Positions 24,868 to 36,842 of a DNA stretch of 64,000 bases are shown here, one piece after another. The notes beneath the pieces are model-generated. The model saw only the letters and a list, made by a program, of their open reading frames with translations, was not told where the DNA came from and did no database searches. Every line of letters begins with the position of its first letter. Position 1 is the first letter of the stretch. Source of the DNA: Bimastos eiseni (lineage: Eukaryota; Annelida; Clitellata; Crassiclitellata; Lumbricidae). The translations under genes and the position numbers were made by a program. The stretch covers positions 18,655,014 to 18,719,013 of the forward strand of contig OY365815.1 of assembly GCA_959347315.1 (NCBI GenBank), read 5' to 3'.

Positions 24868-27035
24868 TCAGTTTTCCTTGTTGACAATGGCTTCAGTCGA
24901 CTCCGTGGCAGCAATGGTTTTCCATTCAGCGGTCTCAAAACCCGGAATGCAAGCGAAGACACGGGCATCACAGACGGAACAACGAGGACAACAATGGTAG
25001 CCATCGGCACAACAGACATTCTGAAAAACAGTTAAAATCATTTATTACAGGCCTAGATTATGTAAACAAGCAGCATTTTAGCGAGTTGGCGCCCTATGCA
25101 AAATTATTTTATGAGGCCATATTACTGCAGTATCTGTTCAAATGACCATTTGAAAATACTTTAAGTTATTAAGTAGTTTATTTGAAAATAATTTTCCTGT
25201 TTTGTCGGCAAAATCTGCAATAATATTTTCATCACGAAAATTACGAAGCTCCTTCCTGTTCAATCGATACAGTTTTAGGGGCCCCAAAGTCTCCGGGATT
25301 GGCCTACTATGCGAACGCATACGCTGCGTAGACTATGTCTAAAAATCACCCTGATGATAATATATTAAAATAAAAAAATAAAAAAATATATTACGAGCCA
25401 CAGACATCAAATTTGATTTTATTGATCCATCCACCTAACACGTAGGTCATCTAAAATACTTCGATCAAGTTTTTAGGCATGTATGATCCATTTCTTAAGC
25501 ATCCATTAACGATTGGGTTTCTCGCAATAACAATATTGTAATAGGACATTTATAAAGCACCATACAAGAGATACCAAAGAAGAGAATGATCTCTCCAAGA
25601 AAACATGAGTTGTTGCGGCAAATGCAATTAGATTCTAAAATGATGCCTTGTTCCAAATAGGCTGCCTGTTCAATTCAAGTATACCCATAGGGCGTACCGT
25701 TAATTAATGATAGTATAATGCACTCACACGTATCGAGAAAGACGACGCATAAAGTCATTGTACAAAAATGCACAAAGTCAAAAAGCAAAACGAAGACACG
25801 AAAGGAATGGATTAGCTCACATTTGGGTAGTTGCAACATCTGTATGATCCGGTGAAAGTCCTGCAGCAAGCACTGGCTCCAATGCAGGTAGTGCCATCAG
25901 GACAGATTAGGTTCTCTGGCGAGGCAGCATCCGTAGAACTGACTGGGGCTGACAGTTTCTTGGCCCAGGGAATCGTTTCGTTGTTAACGGCCTGGATACA
26001 ATGCTGCTTCAAGCCATCGCACGAATAGCCTTGTGGGCAACAGTGAACGTTGTCGGAACAGCAGGTTGCCTATAAGACACACTTCGTTACAGTGTAAATT
26101 ATAAACTACGCCACTGTTTGCACTCTGACAGCGTCAGTCCCAAGCCTGGATAAAGATGGAGGGCGAAGCCAATGATCAATGTTATCACACAGGGTCGTTT
26201 AACAGACCCTACTACTACTCTAAATTACATATGTCACATACAACATAACGGGACACATTCGTTACAAGAGTATGTTACAAGCAACAAAAGTTATGAACAT
26301 ATACTTGCAAGTGTTTGAGCACGAAATAGTCGGTTTTTAAATAATGACACAAATGAAAGGCTTTGAATTTTAGCAAGTGAGGGAATTAGTTTGAAGAACT
26401 TCTGTAGAAACGCAAACTGGTCGAGCAAACTGGAATCCGTTTCGCCATTGAACTACACTCTGTAGCTGATCTGCTTTACATTACATTACACGAAGCGGAG
26501 TAATTGCTTACTCGTCATGTGTAGGTTAATTAGTAGGTTGGCCATCCTAGAACGTCAATTTTGAGGCCGGGAGTTCGGGTCCTTTCTACGATTAAAACTT
26601 CTCCAGATATTCATCCACAAACTCCCTCAGAGAAACTTTGCTATGAAGCAGATGTAGCGTCTCAAAATATTTGTTTGGAGGATCACACGCCCACGCCAAG
26701 TATTTAGAAAACTGGTGACCCTTTCCCCATCAGCTGAGACTGAGAAAATGAAGTCGTTAACACTTTATAATGCCTACAGCTGCCTCTTGGTCATGGAATT
26801 AACGACAAATTGTCTAGTACTTTATTTTAATTTATTTGATAGACAATATACTCACGCTAGTAAACGGGCAACACCCCCAGTTATCGCCCAGTTTACAGCA
26901 GGTGTGACCAGCGGAACACTTTGAGATGCCATTGGGACACACGATGCCCTCAGATGCCAGGATCGGTTCGTAGGTCAATTTCCCGGCATCTCCCACTCCC
27001 ACCATCAATGCCAACAGCAGAACCGGAAAAAACAT
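24868..27035 (-). CDS. Secreted two-granulin-domain protein, intact
   Basis: Three coding exons, 26856-27035, 25821-26069 and 24868-25020, join in phase 0 to 194 codons including the stop. Exon 1 encodes a signal peptide (MFFPVLLLALMVGVGDA) and CPNGISKC..TCC..NWGCCPFTS. Exon 2 starts ATCCSDNVHCCPQGYSCD, passes through the linker TIPWAKKLSA, and opens granulin 2 with ICPDGTTC..ACC..YRCCNYPN. Exon 3 closes it with NVCCADGYHCCPRCSVCD, then a polar tail ending NKEN. All acceptors and donors are canonical (CAACAG, TATAG, TTTCAG; GTGAGT, GTGAGC). Domain 1 has the usual 12 cysteines; domain 2 has one more, in PRCSVC. This is the best-preserved granulin gene of the window. It sits in duplication copy 1; its counterpart at 40.1-41.7 kb is dead. 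A growth-factor-like extracellular role is known for the family and inferred here. Confidence 0.88.
26105..26210. repeat. AGTCCCAAGCCTGG dispersed repeat
   Basis: A block reading CAG(C/T)G(T/C)CAGTCCCAAGCC with a following GGAGGGCGA recurs at about 38085-38175, and with more divergence at about 58920-59000. The first two copies are allelic positions of the segmental duplication. The third is independent, so this is a dispersed family whose class I cannot assign. Confidence 0.55.
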
Positions 27036-27840
27036 TTTCTGTTGACACAGAAAAATACATAGAATAATACTCTACAGAAAATAATACTCTCATGAAGATT
27101 TTACAAAATTCTTACATAATATTAGGAACAATATTAGTACATGTACAATTGTACATTGTCCCTGTAGAGACAGCCGAAAAGTAGACTCACTGAAGATAAA
27201 GACTTGTTTTTAAATAAATTATCGAAAACATTAATTATAATGTAGCAACAATTGAAACACGTAAAGCTGAACAAATAGGCCAAAATAGATTAAATACGAC
27301 TTGTCAATCCCAGACGATTATTCAACAGGAAAGCCGGTGTCAGAGAAATTAATTCGATGAGACCCACAATGTCCCACATGAAGTAGAAGTTCTTCTGATG
27401 CTATAGTCACTTTCTAATCTAACATTCCTTATCTACCTGTCACTGTAGAACATCGAACGAATGCTTTACAATGTTGTCCGATAGTAAATTACTTACAAAA
27501 ATACATAGGATGGGCACAGAAACAACCAATCTCCGTTGATGCAAACTTGGTGGGATGGAGCGGATAACTACCACCCGATTAAAGTCTATACTGATAGGCC
27601 AGTATACAAAGACAAATGTTGCATACACATCAACCCCTCTTATCAGATCCTACATTTTGTGAAGTGTGTGCAAACAACCTTATTTGGATTAGAGGGATCC
27701 GCGGTTAATTATCGGACAACCTTTGCCCGCTGGGGGACAATTTAATATTAATTAGTTGAAGACGGCAAGACAAAGTCAAGGTAGAAAATAGCAGGTGTAA
27801 GGTGATAGTTGTTGGCTGACTACGTTAGTACTAGAGGTCT

Positions 27841-28170
27841 ACGGTTTGTATACTTTTGCTACCCAACCAGTACCCGTAACCCAGGACCGTTTCCCGCACC
27901 CGTGCCTACCCAAAATTACTACCCGACCCGTACCCGCAACGTCATCTGCACGCCTTCTTGATTCTTGATGTCGGCGGAAGCAGTATAGGAGAAGGAAGAA
28001 AAGGAGAAAGAAAACTAGTAGGGAACAAACGCAGGAGAAGGGAAGAGGAAAAGTAGCTGGAGGGAGAGGAGGAGGAAGAGGAGGAACAGCGAAAGTTACA
28101 AGAGCAGAAACAGAAGGAGGAAGAAGAGAACGACGGAAGATGGTGGAGGGGAAGAGGAGGAGTCTAGGAG
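27841..28170. repeat. ACCCGTACCCG-rich block and purine-rich tract
   Basis: At 27850-27950 the plus strand carries clusters of TACCCGTAACCC and CCCGACCCGTACCCG, resembling the GGGTCGGGT repeat on the other strand. From about 27985 to 28165 it is a GGAGGAAG-type purine tract. No gene is supported. Confidence 0.5.
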
Positions 28171-28684
28171 AAGATGCTTGAATATGGTGCACTCGGATTT
28201 CGGATGTGCCGTTTAGTTTATATAATTAAGTCTTTGATGATTCAATATTCGCCTATATATATATATAGGTGAATATTGTAACTATGGCGCTATGTAACTC
28301 ACGACGAAGTCGTGTATGAATAAAGCAGGCTCATACGAGGGCACACCCAGTAAAAAATAGGTCTATAGAGACCTGTCCCCCTATAATGTAGCCTACTAAA
28401 TAGCATCAACCAGTTGCTTAGAGTAGAACAGCTTGAGCTTACTTACATGACCTGAATCAATTCGAGCGATTACTTCAGATGAATGGTGACTCGACCGATG
28501 TCTACAACCGACCGATGTGCACTGGCAACTGATGACGACAGATATGCGCATAGGCCCTTAAATGTTCTTTGGTTTGTGCTCTCCGGTTCATTCTGTTTTC
28601 TATTCAGGTTCACATGATGATCACATGATGATGGCTCACAGTTGGACTAGGAATATGCATCAGGTCTCACTAACAGGTGCGCTT

Positions 28685-28984
28685 ATGAAGTTTAAACGGC
28701 CTTGACAGTCCCAGTCAAGCCATCGTCTGTGGTCGACAAATCATGAGACTCGGACTTCCGCATCAGAGATGGGTGACATAATTTATGAAGTTTAAACGGC
28801 CTTGACAGTCCCAGTCAAGCCATCGTCTGTGGTCGACAAATCATGAGACTCGGACTTCCGCATCAGAGATGGGTGACATAATTTATGAAGTTTAAACGGC
28901 CTTGACAGTCCCAGTCAAGCCATCGTCTGTGGTCGACAAATCATGAGACTCGGACTTCCGCATCAGAGATGGGTGACATAATTT
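28685..28984. repeat. Three identical 100-bp tandem units
   Basis: The unit begins ATGAAGTTTAAACGGCC and starts at 28685, 28785 and 28885, exactly 100 bp apart, with no differences seen among the three copies. It contains a short palindrome-like TTGACAGTCCCAGTCAA. A fourth unit breaks off after ATTTATG. Its identity means recent amplification, or assembly expansion. Confidence 0.92.
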
Positions 28985-29214
28985 ATGTAGCCATCAGTCA
29001 TACAAATATGAGGAGAAAGGGACATTGGGGTGGGCATGAGGGCATAATTTATGTAGCCAGCAATCATAAAAAATATGAGGAAGGAGGGAAATTGAGAGGG
29101 AATGAGGGCGAAAGGAAGGTAGACAGATAGGCAGCTAAGCAATGCGTATGGCCTACAAAATTTGCCATGGATACATCAAAACAAACGGTCAGACGGATGA
29201 GTGGTGCAGTAGCA

Positions 29215-29400
29215 CACACGCACACACGCACACGCGCCCATACAAAATAAACAAACACAAGCAGGGCCTACACACACACAGACACAAAATCACACATACA
29301 TACACACATACATATATCTACATACTAACATTAACGTTATCGTCCAATGTTCTAGCATAAAATTATATATTTATATATATACATATAATTGTATGTGCAT
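29215..29400 (+). repeat. CACACA and TATATA microsatellites
   Basis: A run of CACACG/CACACA (29214-29310) is followed by ATATATAC simple sequence to about 29400. An equivalent, shorter run occurs at 42030-42175 in duplication copy 2. Confidence 0.8.
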
Positions 29401-32061
29401 ATAAAATTTTCCAATCCGGTGAGTGAAGCTTTATATAATATATGTGATATTTGAGTCTATTTATTATGATGCTCGAACCTGGTGAGTCAAGTTCTTTATT
29501 TAGATAACTAGTCAGCTGGGGACCTGTATGTATAAAGTCCTTACAATGGTCAGGCAACCGTTTGCCAGTATGATTGGGCGAACAAGGTTCTTGTAAGCAC
29601 TTGAATAGAATCATGTTATTCAAAGGATTCAAGTAGCAACTGGCGGACGTGTGTAACTGCCACGGGATCATTCGGTGACAACACGCGAAAGACCAGCGCA
29701 CAGTTCAATGCGAGAAATGTTCCTATTACTACAATTCGTTTCCTCTACTGTTTGGCTTAAGATGATGACTTGATAGTATTTGCAGTGAAGGCCTAACCAT
29801 TAAGCAGTTCTTATAACATAGAAAGTGTTATAAGTTGAATGCTGAACTCTACTTAGATAGAAATATGTTGCAGTCTCGACCGTAAAATTTACAGAGAGGA
29901 ATAATAGTGACGAGTAGTGAGAAGAATCATGATTAGAAACACAGAAGGGTTGCATAAAACTTTAATAAAACATAGTCTGAGAGAAAATTATTAGAAAAAT
30001 ATTTTGTATGAGATGAAATTACCCCTAGGCAATACTACTAATACTGATACTACTTCCATTATTGCCACTACTAGCCTGTACTAGTATACTGCTACAATTG
30101 CTGCTCCGAATACGTATACAGATTATAATGATAACACTAATAATATTAACAAAAATAATAATAGTGATATTAATAATACTTATAATTTCACATTGATTTC
30201 ACATTCATATTGATATTGCTGTTGCCCGTACTTATATATATATATATTCATAATTATATGCTTCGTAATTCGCTTTTGCAGTTATTTTGTTTTACTTGAC
30301 TGCTTTTGATATTATTCGGATGTCTTTCTTACAGTTATATGCTGTCAGATGGTTAATAAACTTATCGTATAGCATTGTACACTAATTTATTCACTTAAAT
30401 GAACATCGTTTAAATTTGTTTTTGTGCTTTTCTTTAGCGATGTATTCCATAACTAAAGAAACAAATGCACTGTACTCAGACTTTCTTGAACATTGGTAAA
30501 TATCACACAAACATAGTCGGATCAAGTGATGTATGCTACGGTAATGTAGTGTAAGACAATGGTTTCGCGAGCCTTGATGAAAGGCGTAATCTGGAACCCT
30601 ATCCCCTAATGACGATTTATCTGTAATGCCTCTGGGGTTACAAGTAGAGGAGACTGAAGCGGTGATATTGATAGAGGAATTGAGAATTTATGCAAATTAG
30701 ATGGTAGAGTTCAATTTAGATGTTGAGGATTGATTTTAGAACGATAACTTATAAACTCTTTTTCGATTTATAACTGACATTTAAGTCATGAATAATGCAA
30801 TCGCGAGGTGAAGCTTCATTCTTAATGAGATCACGCGTCGCAATTGCAAGGATTAGCAGTTTTCACGTGTGGCTGCGCTTTGCAGAAAATGAGGATCTGC
30901 TCGTCCGTCGCTACTAGGGCACTTTCCTTAGTTTCAGTCGGCGATCAATTCTCATAGACAAGTTTTACTATTTTCCTATCTTAAACAGCTACAATATAGG
31001 TTACTAAACTTTTGAAATGGTCAGCAAAGCAGTTTTGATGGTTGCTGTTAAGCGACGCTGTGTCGTAGAAAAAGATGACTTATGTCGTTCTCTGCTTTAT
31101 CACGACTTGGGGCTGGCACAGAATACACAGAGAGCGAGAGAGGTTTTAGTAAGCGAAGACGTATGAAATTATCCAGAAGTACATGTTGCCTCACGATCAT
31201 ACGGTGAAATGTCGCTGGACCAAGATTAGAAGCGAACTTCTAACAATTTTTTGTTACGCGCTTTCGTGCAAGATTCATTTTGTTTAGGCGCGTTATAAAT
31301 GACAGTTTAATAATAGTAATATTAGTTTTAAAAGATGTCATTCCTCGAGAAATCGAAGAACTATAAGTTTCAAACAAATTTTACTTCTGATAATTTATTG
31401 GTTATCTCTACTGAAAATTAGCATGTCATAATTATAAGATAACTTCATTAAAGTTTCTTACATATATATGGTTCAGCCTACATGTAAAAGCTCTAAATGA
31501 TATTTCTAGGATAAACTGGACATTTGCTAACAGCCTTAAGTTTGAAAATCAGATAATAGAATATGTCTTTTTAACTGGAATAGCCTGGGTACCGAGAAAA
31601 CAATCACCTTTGAGGCTTTGACGTTGGGTTAACAAAGTTATTTGACCTTTGTTAGAACCTGTGAAATTGATTTGACTGCGTGTATACATAACAACCGACT
31701 GTTTAAGGCCTCGATTAAAATGACAATTTTGGACTAAAAAGCAAAATATTGCATGAAGTTAAATTACGAGCTGAGAGAAGTGGAACCTACCAGACGCTTC
31801 TAATGTCAATCGTTTAAATGTAATTCGTTAAAATGATGAAATGGCAGTCAGTAGGCCTAGGCCTAGTAAATATTGCATTTCTGAATATCTGCATCATGAC
31901 ACTATGTTAGTAGGTTATGTTAGTACTGCATTAGTGTTGCCGATACAATATGACTGAATAGTATTGCATACGATGGCTTCTCCGTCAGAAGAGTCCAGTC
32001 GCCTTTGGCTGCACAAGCTGTTAACCTGGGGTTAAAGACAGCACCCTGAGGTCCCTGAGCA

Positions 32062-34257
32062 TCACCCGGTCTAAAAGACAATAAACAGAATTGCATGACT
32101 TGTGCGTTTAATATTACATGCATGGATTTATGTGTGCTTCTGTATAAACGTGTATGTATTTGCATTTATATATGCATATAATTATACATATATATATGTG
32201 TGTGTGTGTGTTTGTGTGTGCAGTCATATACGTATGTATGTGTGCATGTATGTGTGTGTGAATGTATGTGTGCACGTGTGCATGCATGTATGTATGTGCA
32301 TGTATGCCTCGCACCTCCCACCTCTAAGTAGTTTCCCTTGAAGAGGCGCTATATAAATTATTGAAATGAATGAATAAATGAATGCATGTATGTATGCGTG
32401 CATGCGTGTATGTATGTATATTATGGTAGAACTTCAGCGCTTGTCACGATTAAGTCGTACTTCGGGTATCAAATAGTTCACAGGCGTTCACAGTTATGTC
32501 TGGCTCAGACTGTACACATCCAGACCTCTGACTTGTTGTTGGCCCTAGTTGCTTGTTTGCCTCTTGAGTCAGTTGCACTACTCTATTGCTCCAATACAAA
32601 ACGCTGAATAAAGAGGCAAGTCTAACTAGTCTCTAGTCTCGAGATCTGAAGAACTACGCAGATAGCTATTAAGTAAAATTGATGTGAAATTTGAAACGCG
32701 TACATATGCGAGAAAGCAGCAGGTATAACGTTCGAAGACGGTCTTGCAGCAACGAGATATGGGTCCAAAACATTGGGTACCATCTGGACAGACATCATTC
32801 GACGGTGGGACGGCTTCGTTGGATCTGACAGAGGCTGGCAGTTTCTTGGTCCAGGCCATCGTTTTGTTGACTGTGGCGTGAACACAGCGCCCTACGCTGG
32901 CGTCACAGGAATAGTCTTTTGGACAGCAGTGCACATTGTCGGAACAACAGGTTGCCTAAAACCAGCATTAGAAAATGTATGAAACAAACGCTGAAAACAT
33001 TAGTAGAATGAGGTTTATAGCATTTCTGCTGCATGTCTGCGAGCTATAGGCCTACCCTAGAGTGTTATAGTCGCATTCTTGGCGCAGTCCGCGAATACTT
33101 GATATAAAGAAGCATGGAATTCTGTACGAAACAAGGCGTTTATAATCGTTCTACTCAAACGGAACATGTATTACAACCAACAGCCGCCCAAGATATTCTG
33201 CTTAAACTATTTTGACTAAAATTCTAAAGAACGATCTACTTTGGTGCTCAATTTATGGAATTCTAAGAATCAGTCACCCTTTTACTAATACACGATATAC
33301 CTACAACGACTACGAATCAAATAAAATTAGCTAGCAACCATATAGATAAGTTTTTATGAGGACTTTCCGTTTCAACTCTACACTTTTGAGACGTTTTAAA
33401 GAAACCCTGTATTTATATTCAGACAAACTTGCAAAATTTGAGCTCTTCTCTCATCTCTTTAGTTTTTCTGACAACCGGATGCTGATACCACGAAACGTTT
33501 GTGAACAAGATAGTGCCCAGCCATTAGCTTTAAAGAAATGGTTAAAATATTCCGACGCATACGATTATGCTTTCGATTATATAAACTCATATAATGCTAA
33601 GATAAAATTGACTTCTTAATATATTTGTAATATATTTAGCCTCTTCTAAATAATTATGTGGATATCATGGTCTGTCACAACGCAGACAAGGAGAACACGT
33701 TAAATTATTGGCGACACAAAAGTTCGTTCACCGTTTTCAAAATGCGTTTTCCCCGTAAGGGCTTCATATATATTTCTGATATTCTGACTTTGTCATTGCA
33801 TACATAATTCAAATGAAAGATACTAGTACACATTTGGTCTTGATACGTTCTGTAGTTGCCATTATATATTACAAAATTGTAAGGATTTGTAAGAAATTGT
33901 AAGGACCAGTTTCCCGAGAAAAAACTGCCAAGCGGTACAGTTTGTTCATTATAAAATTACTGCAGCACAAAATGATCAAAGCCTAGGGGTCTTGTCATGA
34001 GTTAATACAGATCTGCTTCTAAATATTCGGTTATCACCACTGAATGTTAATCGGTTGCTTACATCCGGATAATGACAACATCCCCACTGACCACTGGTCA
34101 TAGGACAGCAAGTGGAGTTGCTAGGGCATTGCATGGTCTCATCTGGACAGATGATCATCTCAGTCGTCGTCTGACTGACCGCGTAAACCAACTTCCCGGC
34201 ATCAGTGACACCAGATCTCAACGTCAACATCAGCAGCAGAAACGAAACCGTCATCAT
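32062..34257 (-). CDS. Granulin gene with truncated second domain (duplication copy 2)
   Basis: This is the counterpart of the gene at 17775-20151. Exon 1 (34063-34257) encodes a signal peptide (MMTVSFLLLMLTLRSGVTDA) and CPDETMQCPS..CC..QWGCCHYPD. Exon 2 (32704-32955) encodes ATCCSDNVHCCPKDYSCD, the linker TMAWTKKLPA and CPDGTQCFG..CCKTVFERYTCCFLAY, with a GTACGC donor in phase 0. A conserved acceptor (TTGTCTTTTAG) at 32071 would add TG and then TGA (32062-32064), at the place where the other copy has the first Cys of a CC pair. The product would be about 151 residues with one and a half granulin domains. If the donor is not used the frame ends at 32626. A promoter is seen near 37.65 kb. The truncated end suggests decay, or a specialised short granulin. 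Confidence 0.65.
32321..32395 (+). mobile_element. LINE/SINE 3' tail fragment
   Basis: The sequence CCCTTGAAGAGGCGCTATATAAATTATTGAAATGAATGAAT matches, with short differences, the 3' end of the LINE fragment at 59890-59945. Only the last 70 or so bases are present, ending in a (TGAA)n-like tail. Confidence 0.6.
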
Positions 34258-34359
34258 GGTCTAACACCACACAGACAAGAGAAATTGCTTTTAGATTATT
34301 ATGATCTATCACAGTTTGACATAGAAACCACTGTGAATTCTTACCTTCGAACCATCATA

Positions 34360-34466
34360 TACCTGCTTCCTCCTTCTCTTCTTCCTCTTCCTTCTCTTCT
34401 TCCTCTTCCTCCACTTCCTCTTCTTCCTCTTTGTCTTCCTCTTTTTCTTCCACTTTTTCTTCCTTT

Positions 34467-34498
<32 letters not shown>

Positions 34499-34520
34499 CT
34501 CCTCTTCTTCTTCCTTCTTC
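34360..34520 (-). repeat. CTTCCT polypyrimidine tract
   Basis: A (CTT/CCT)n tract of about 160 bp lies just upstream of exon 1 of the copy-2 granulin gene. Copy 1 has only a short seed of it (CTGCTGCCTCTTCCTTCT at 20256), so it expanded after duplication. The poly-Glu frame across it is an artefact. Confidence 0.85.
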
Positions 34521-35742
34521 AACTTCCGAGAATATCTATGGATGATGCATAGGCAGTGAAAATGATCTTTCAGTAATATTTTCCGAAGCTCAATTTCAAA
34601 GCCTATCAACCGCGTCCCACGAGATCCCAAACTCTGTGCTCTTCTGACCTGTTGCATAGTTTATAACCACTATAGAAGCTCTGAACCGGCGATGCGTGAC
34701 TGGCCGTGACTAGCCGTAGCGAGGCAGACACCTAAACCGCGAGGTGAGGCGCCACGGAGAGCGGACACTCTCATCCAAGAAGTGAGATAGGCGCCGCATT
34801 AGGCCTTGCTTTGACGTGAAATCAACAACATCACTAAGTAAACCTCAGGCTAATGCAATGGGGAAGTTATACATAAAAGAAATGTGTCACTAATCGCTAG
34901 TATAATCAACGTAAAACTGTATAAACTGTATACACGTAATGATTGCATCAAATGCATATAGAGATTCAATGTGAACAGACATACCCTGTATAATTATTCT
35001 AAATGTTAACATGTCTAAATTTCGCGCCTTTGCTCAACAGAATCACGAAAGAAAGACTGTTACATATGTTTAATCAAAACAGCAATGGAACATCTTGCAC
35101 AACTAAATTTGTTAATTGGTACTTTAGTCTACTACTCGATAACGCTTGTGTCTTAGTGGCATTCTCTTTATCAATTCACCGTCTACTCTTGCAGGATTAT
35201 TTTCACCGATAAGCAAAATCATTTTTGCTAACCGAGCCTATAAATACTTAAGCTAGTTTTCATTCAAGATGCCTTTTTCATAAACAATTTTTAAAATTAT
35301 TTGTATATACTGGTTAATCGATCAACGAGCTAATGTAATCATTCAAAGTGGAAAATATATCAACAGTACAGTCTTATACGTAGACTACTATGCGTGCGCG
35401 TCAAAACCTCGCAGCAAAATAATTATGTTCGTCTAATGCGCGCGCCGTCAAAAGAAGCTGCGTCCGCCTTGTCCTTTAAGGCTGTTAAAACTCATTCATA
35501 ATTATATACATGCAGGCCTTAAAATATTAGGCCTATATGGATATAATTATGAATCTCTATTTATGATGTTTAATATAATGAGACGCCCTGCTGTAAAGTT
35601 AAGTTCTGCACCTTTTAACCGGAGGTTCGCAGGATTGAATCATCTACATCAGGCCACACTACGCAGCGACAATGTACTATTAATCTGCGATGAAAACAAC
35701 GGGAAACCATCTCATGAGTGGCTAAAAGCCAATGGACCTGTC

Positions 35743-35886
35743 CAGGGGCGGCGATCTCAAGGGGGTTGAGGGGACAAGCCTCCCACCTTTTACGGAGAGG
35801 GGACAAATCATACGTGTGTCCCCCATATTTCCTACCCATCTCACTGGGTACCCCCCGCCACCTGTCAAACGAGATCGCCGCCACTT
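35743..35886. mobile_element. 144-bp hAT-type MITE
   Basis: The ends are inverted: CAGGGGCGGCGATCTC at the left, and AAGTGGCGGCGATCTC read inward from the right. They are flanked by GACCTGTC (35735-35742) and GACCTGCC (35887-35894), an 8-bp target duplication with one mismatch. There is no coding capacity, so it is non-autonomous. Confidence 0.8.
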
Positions 35887-36761
35887 GACCTGCCCTCTGG
35901 CAGATATATCTCATCATCGTAATGTAACAGCGCTCCATATCAAATTTGGTTGCAAAGTAACTAGGGTAGATAAATTTAGTTTCATTTCATTCGATGATCT
36001 GAACGTTGTGTTATCCACAATGCCGAATTCAGATTTAAATTTATCCTGTCTTAACGGAAAACGTTCACAATCGGAGTACATTAACTTTACTTATCATTGT
36101 CCCATTCATTCGCTTTTTGTATCAAACTTAAAGCATGAAACAAATAATTTAAAATGTGGTACTGTGATCTGGAGAGTGAGTTATTTATTATAAATGTATT
36201 TAACATCGTGGTTAAGTTACGTAAGATATCGTACAGGTAGGACGTATGGACGGTTTTGGAGATATCGTACGATTCCACCTAATTTCGATTTGATCGTACA
36301 ACGAGCAGCGGCCCTTAGTGTAGTGGTGAACACACTGGCAAGCAGCGCTGAGAAATAGAGTTAGAGACCAGTATCCCCTACGGTTGACTTCTTTCATTCT
36401 TTCGCAAGGTGGCGGCGTTTGTTAAAAATGAAGATGTATAGCGTAATGGGCGCCCTGCGTGGACGCCAACGGTTACCTTCGACTCCTGTAATAACTCGTC
36501 ATCATTCGCTAATACTGAACATGTAATCATACTACGGTCTATCAGTTTCAAATCAAACAAAGATAGTTATTATTGTTAACAACTCTGCTAACAAGTTCAG
36601 CATTGGACTGTGAAGGGAAAGATAAGTGAAAGAGAAAGGACGAGAAAGAGAAGGAAAGAGAAAGAGAACGGTCAAATTCGACTTCTGTAATAACTCGTCA
36701 TCATTCGCTCATACTGAACATGTAATCATACTGCAGTCTGTCAGTTTGAAATTAAACGAAG

Positions 36762-36805
<44 letters not shown>

Positions 36806-36842
36806 CGTTATTATTATTATTATTATTATTATTTATATTATT
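36762..36842. repeat. TTA trinucleotide microsatellite
   Basis: A nearly uninterrupted (TTA)n array of about 80 bp. Purine-rich AAGGGAGAAAG stretches flank it at 36610-36670 and 36880-36955. Confidence 0.92.

Larger units (their letters stand above)
15130..29632. repeat. Tandem segmental duplication, copy 1
   Basis: Sequence from about 15.13 kb to 29.63 kb recurs in the same order and orientation at 29.63-42.41 kb. Anchor pairs include GATCATTCGGTGAC at 15160 and 29665, GTCGGATGTCTTTCTTAC-like at 15930 and 30318, the granulin exons at 18.7/32.7, 20.0/34.1, 24.9/40.2 and 25.9/40.6 kb, the promoter at 22.8/37.65 kb, and GATTGGGCGAACAAGGTTCT at 29573 and 42333. The copies differ by many substitutions and by copy-specific insertions. 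Copy 1 alone has the LINE fragment at 19.3-19.7 kb, the SINEs at 17.9 and 20.9 kb and a triple 100-bp repeat at 28.7 kb. Confidence 0.88.

Noticed and set aside
24831..25019. Minus-strand frame starting MSVVPMATIVV (also at 40088-40297)
   Set aside because: It is the wrong frame of granulin exon 3; the correct frame has the cysteine pattern and a phase-0 acceptor.
34355..34657. Glu/Lys-rich 100-codon frame
   Set aside because: It is a translation of the CTTCCT tract.
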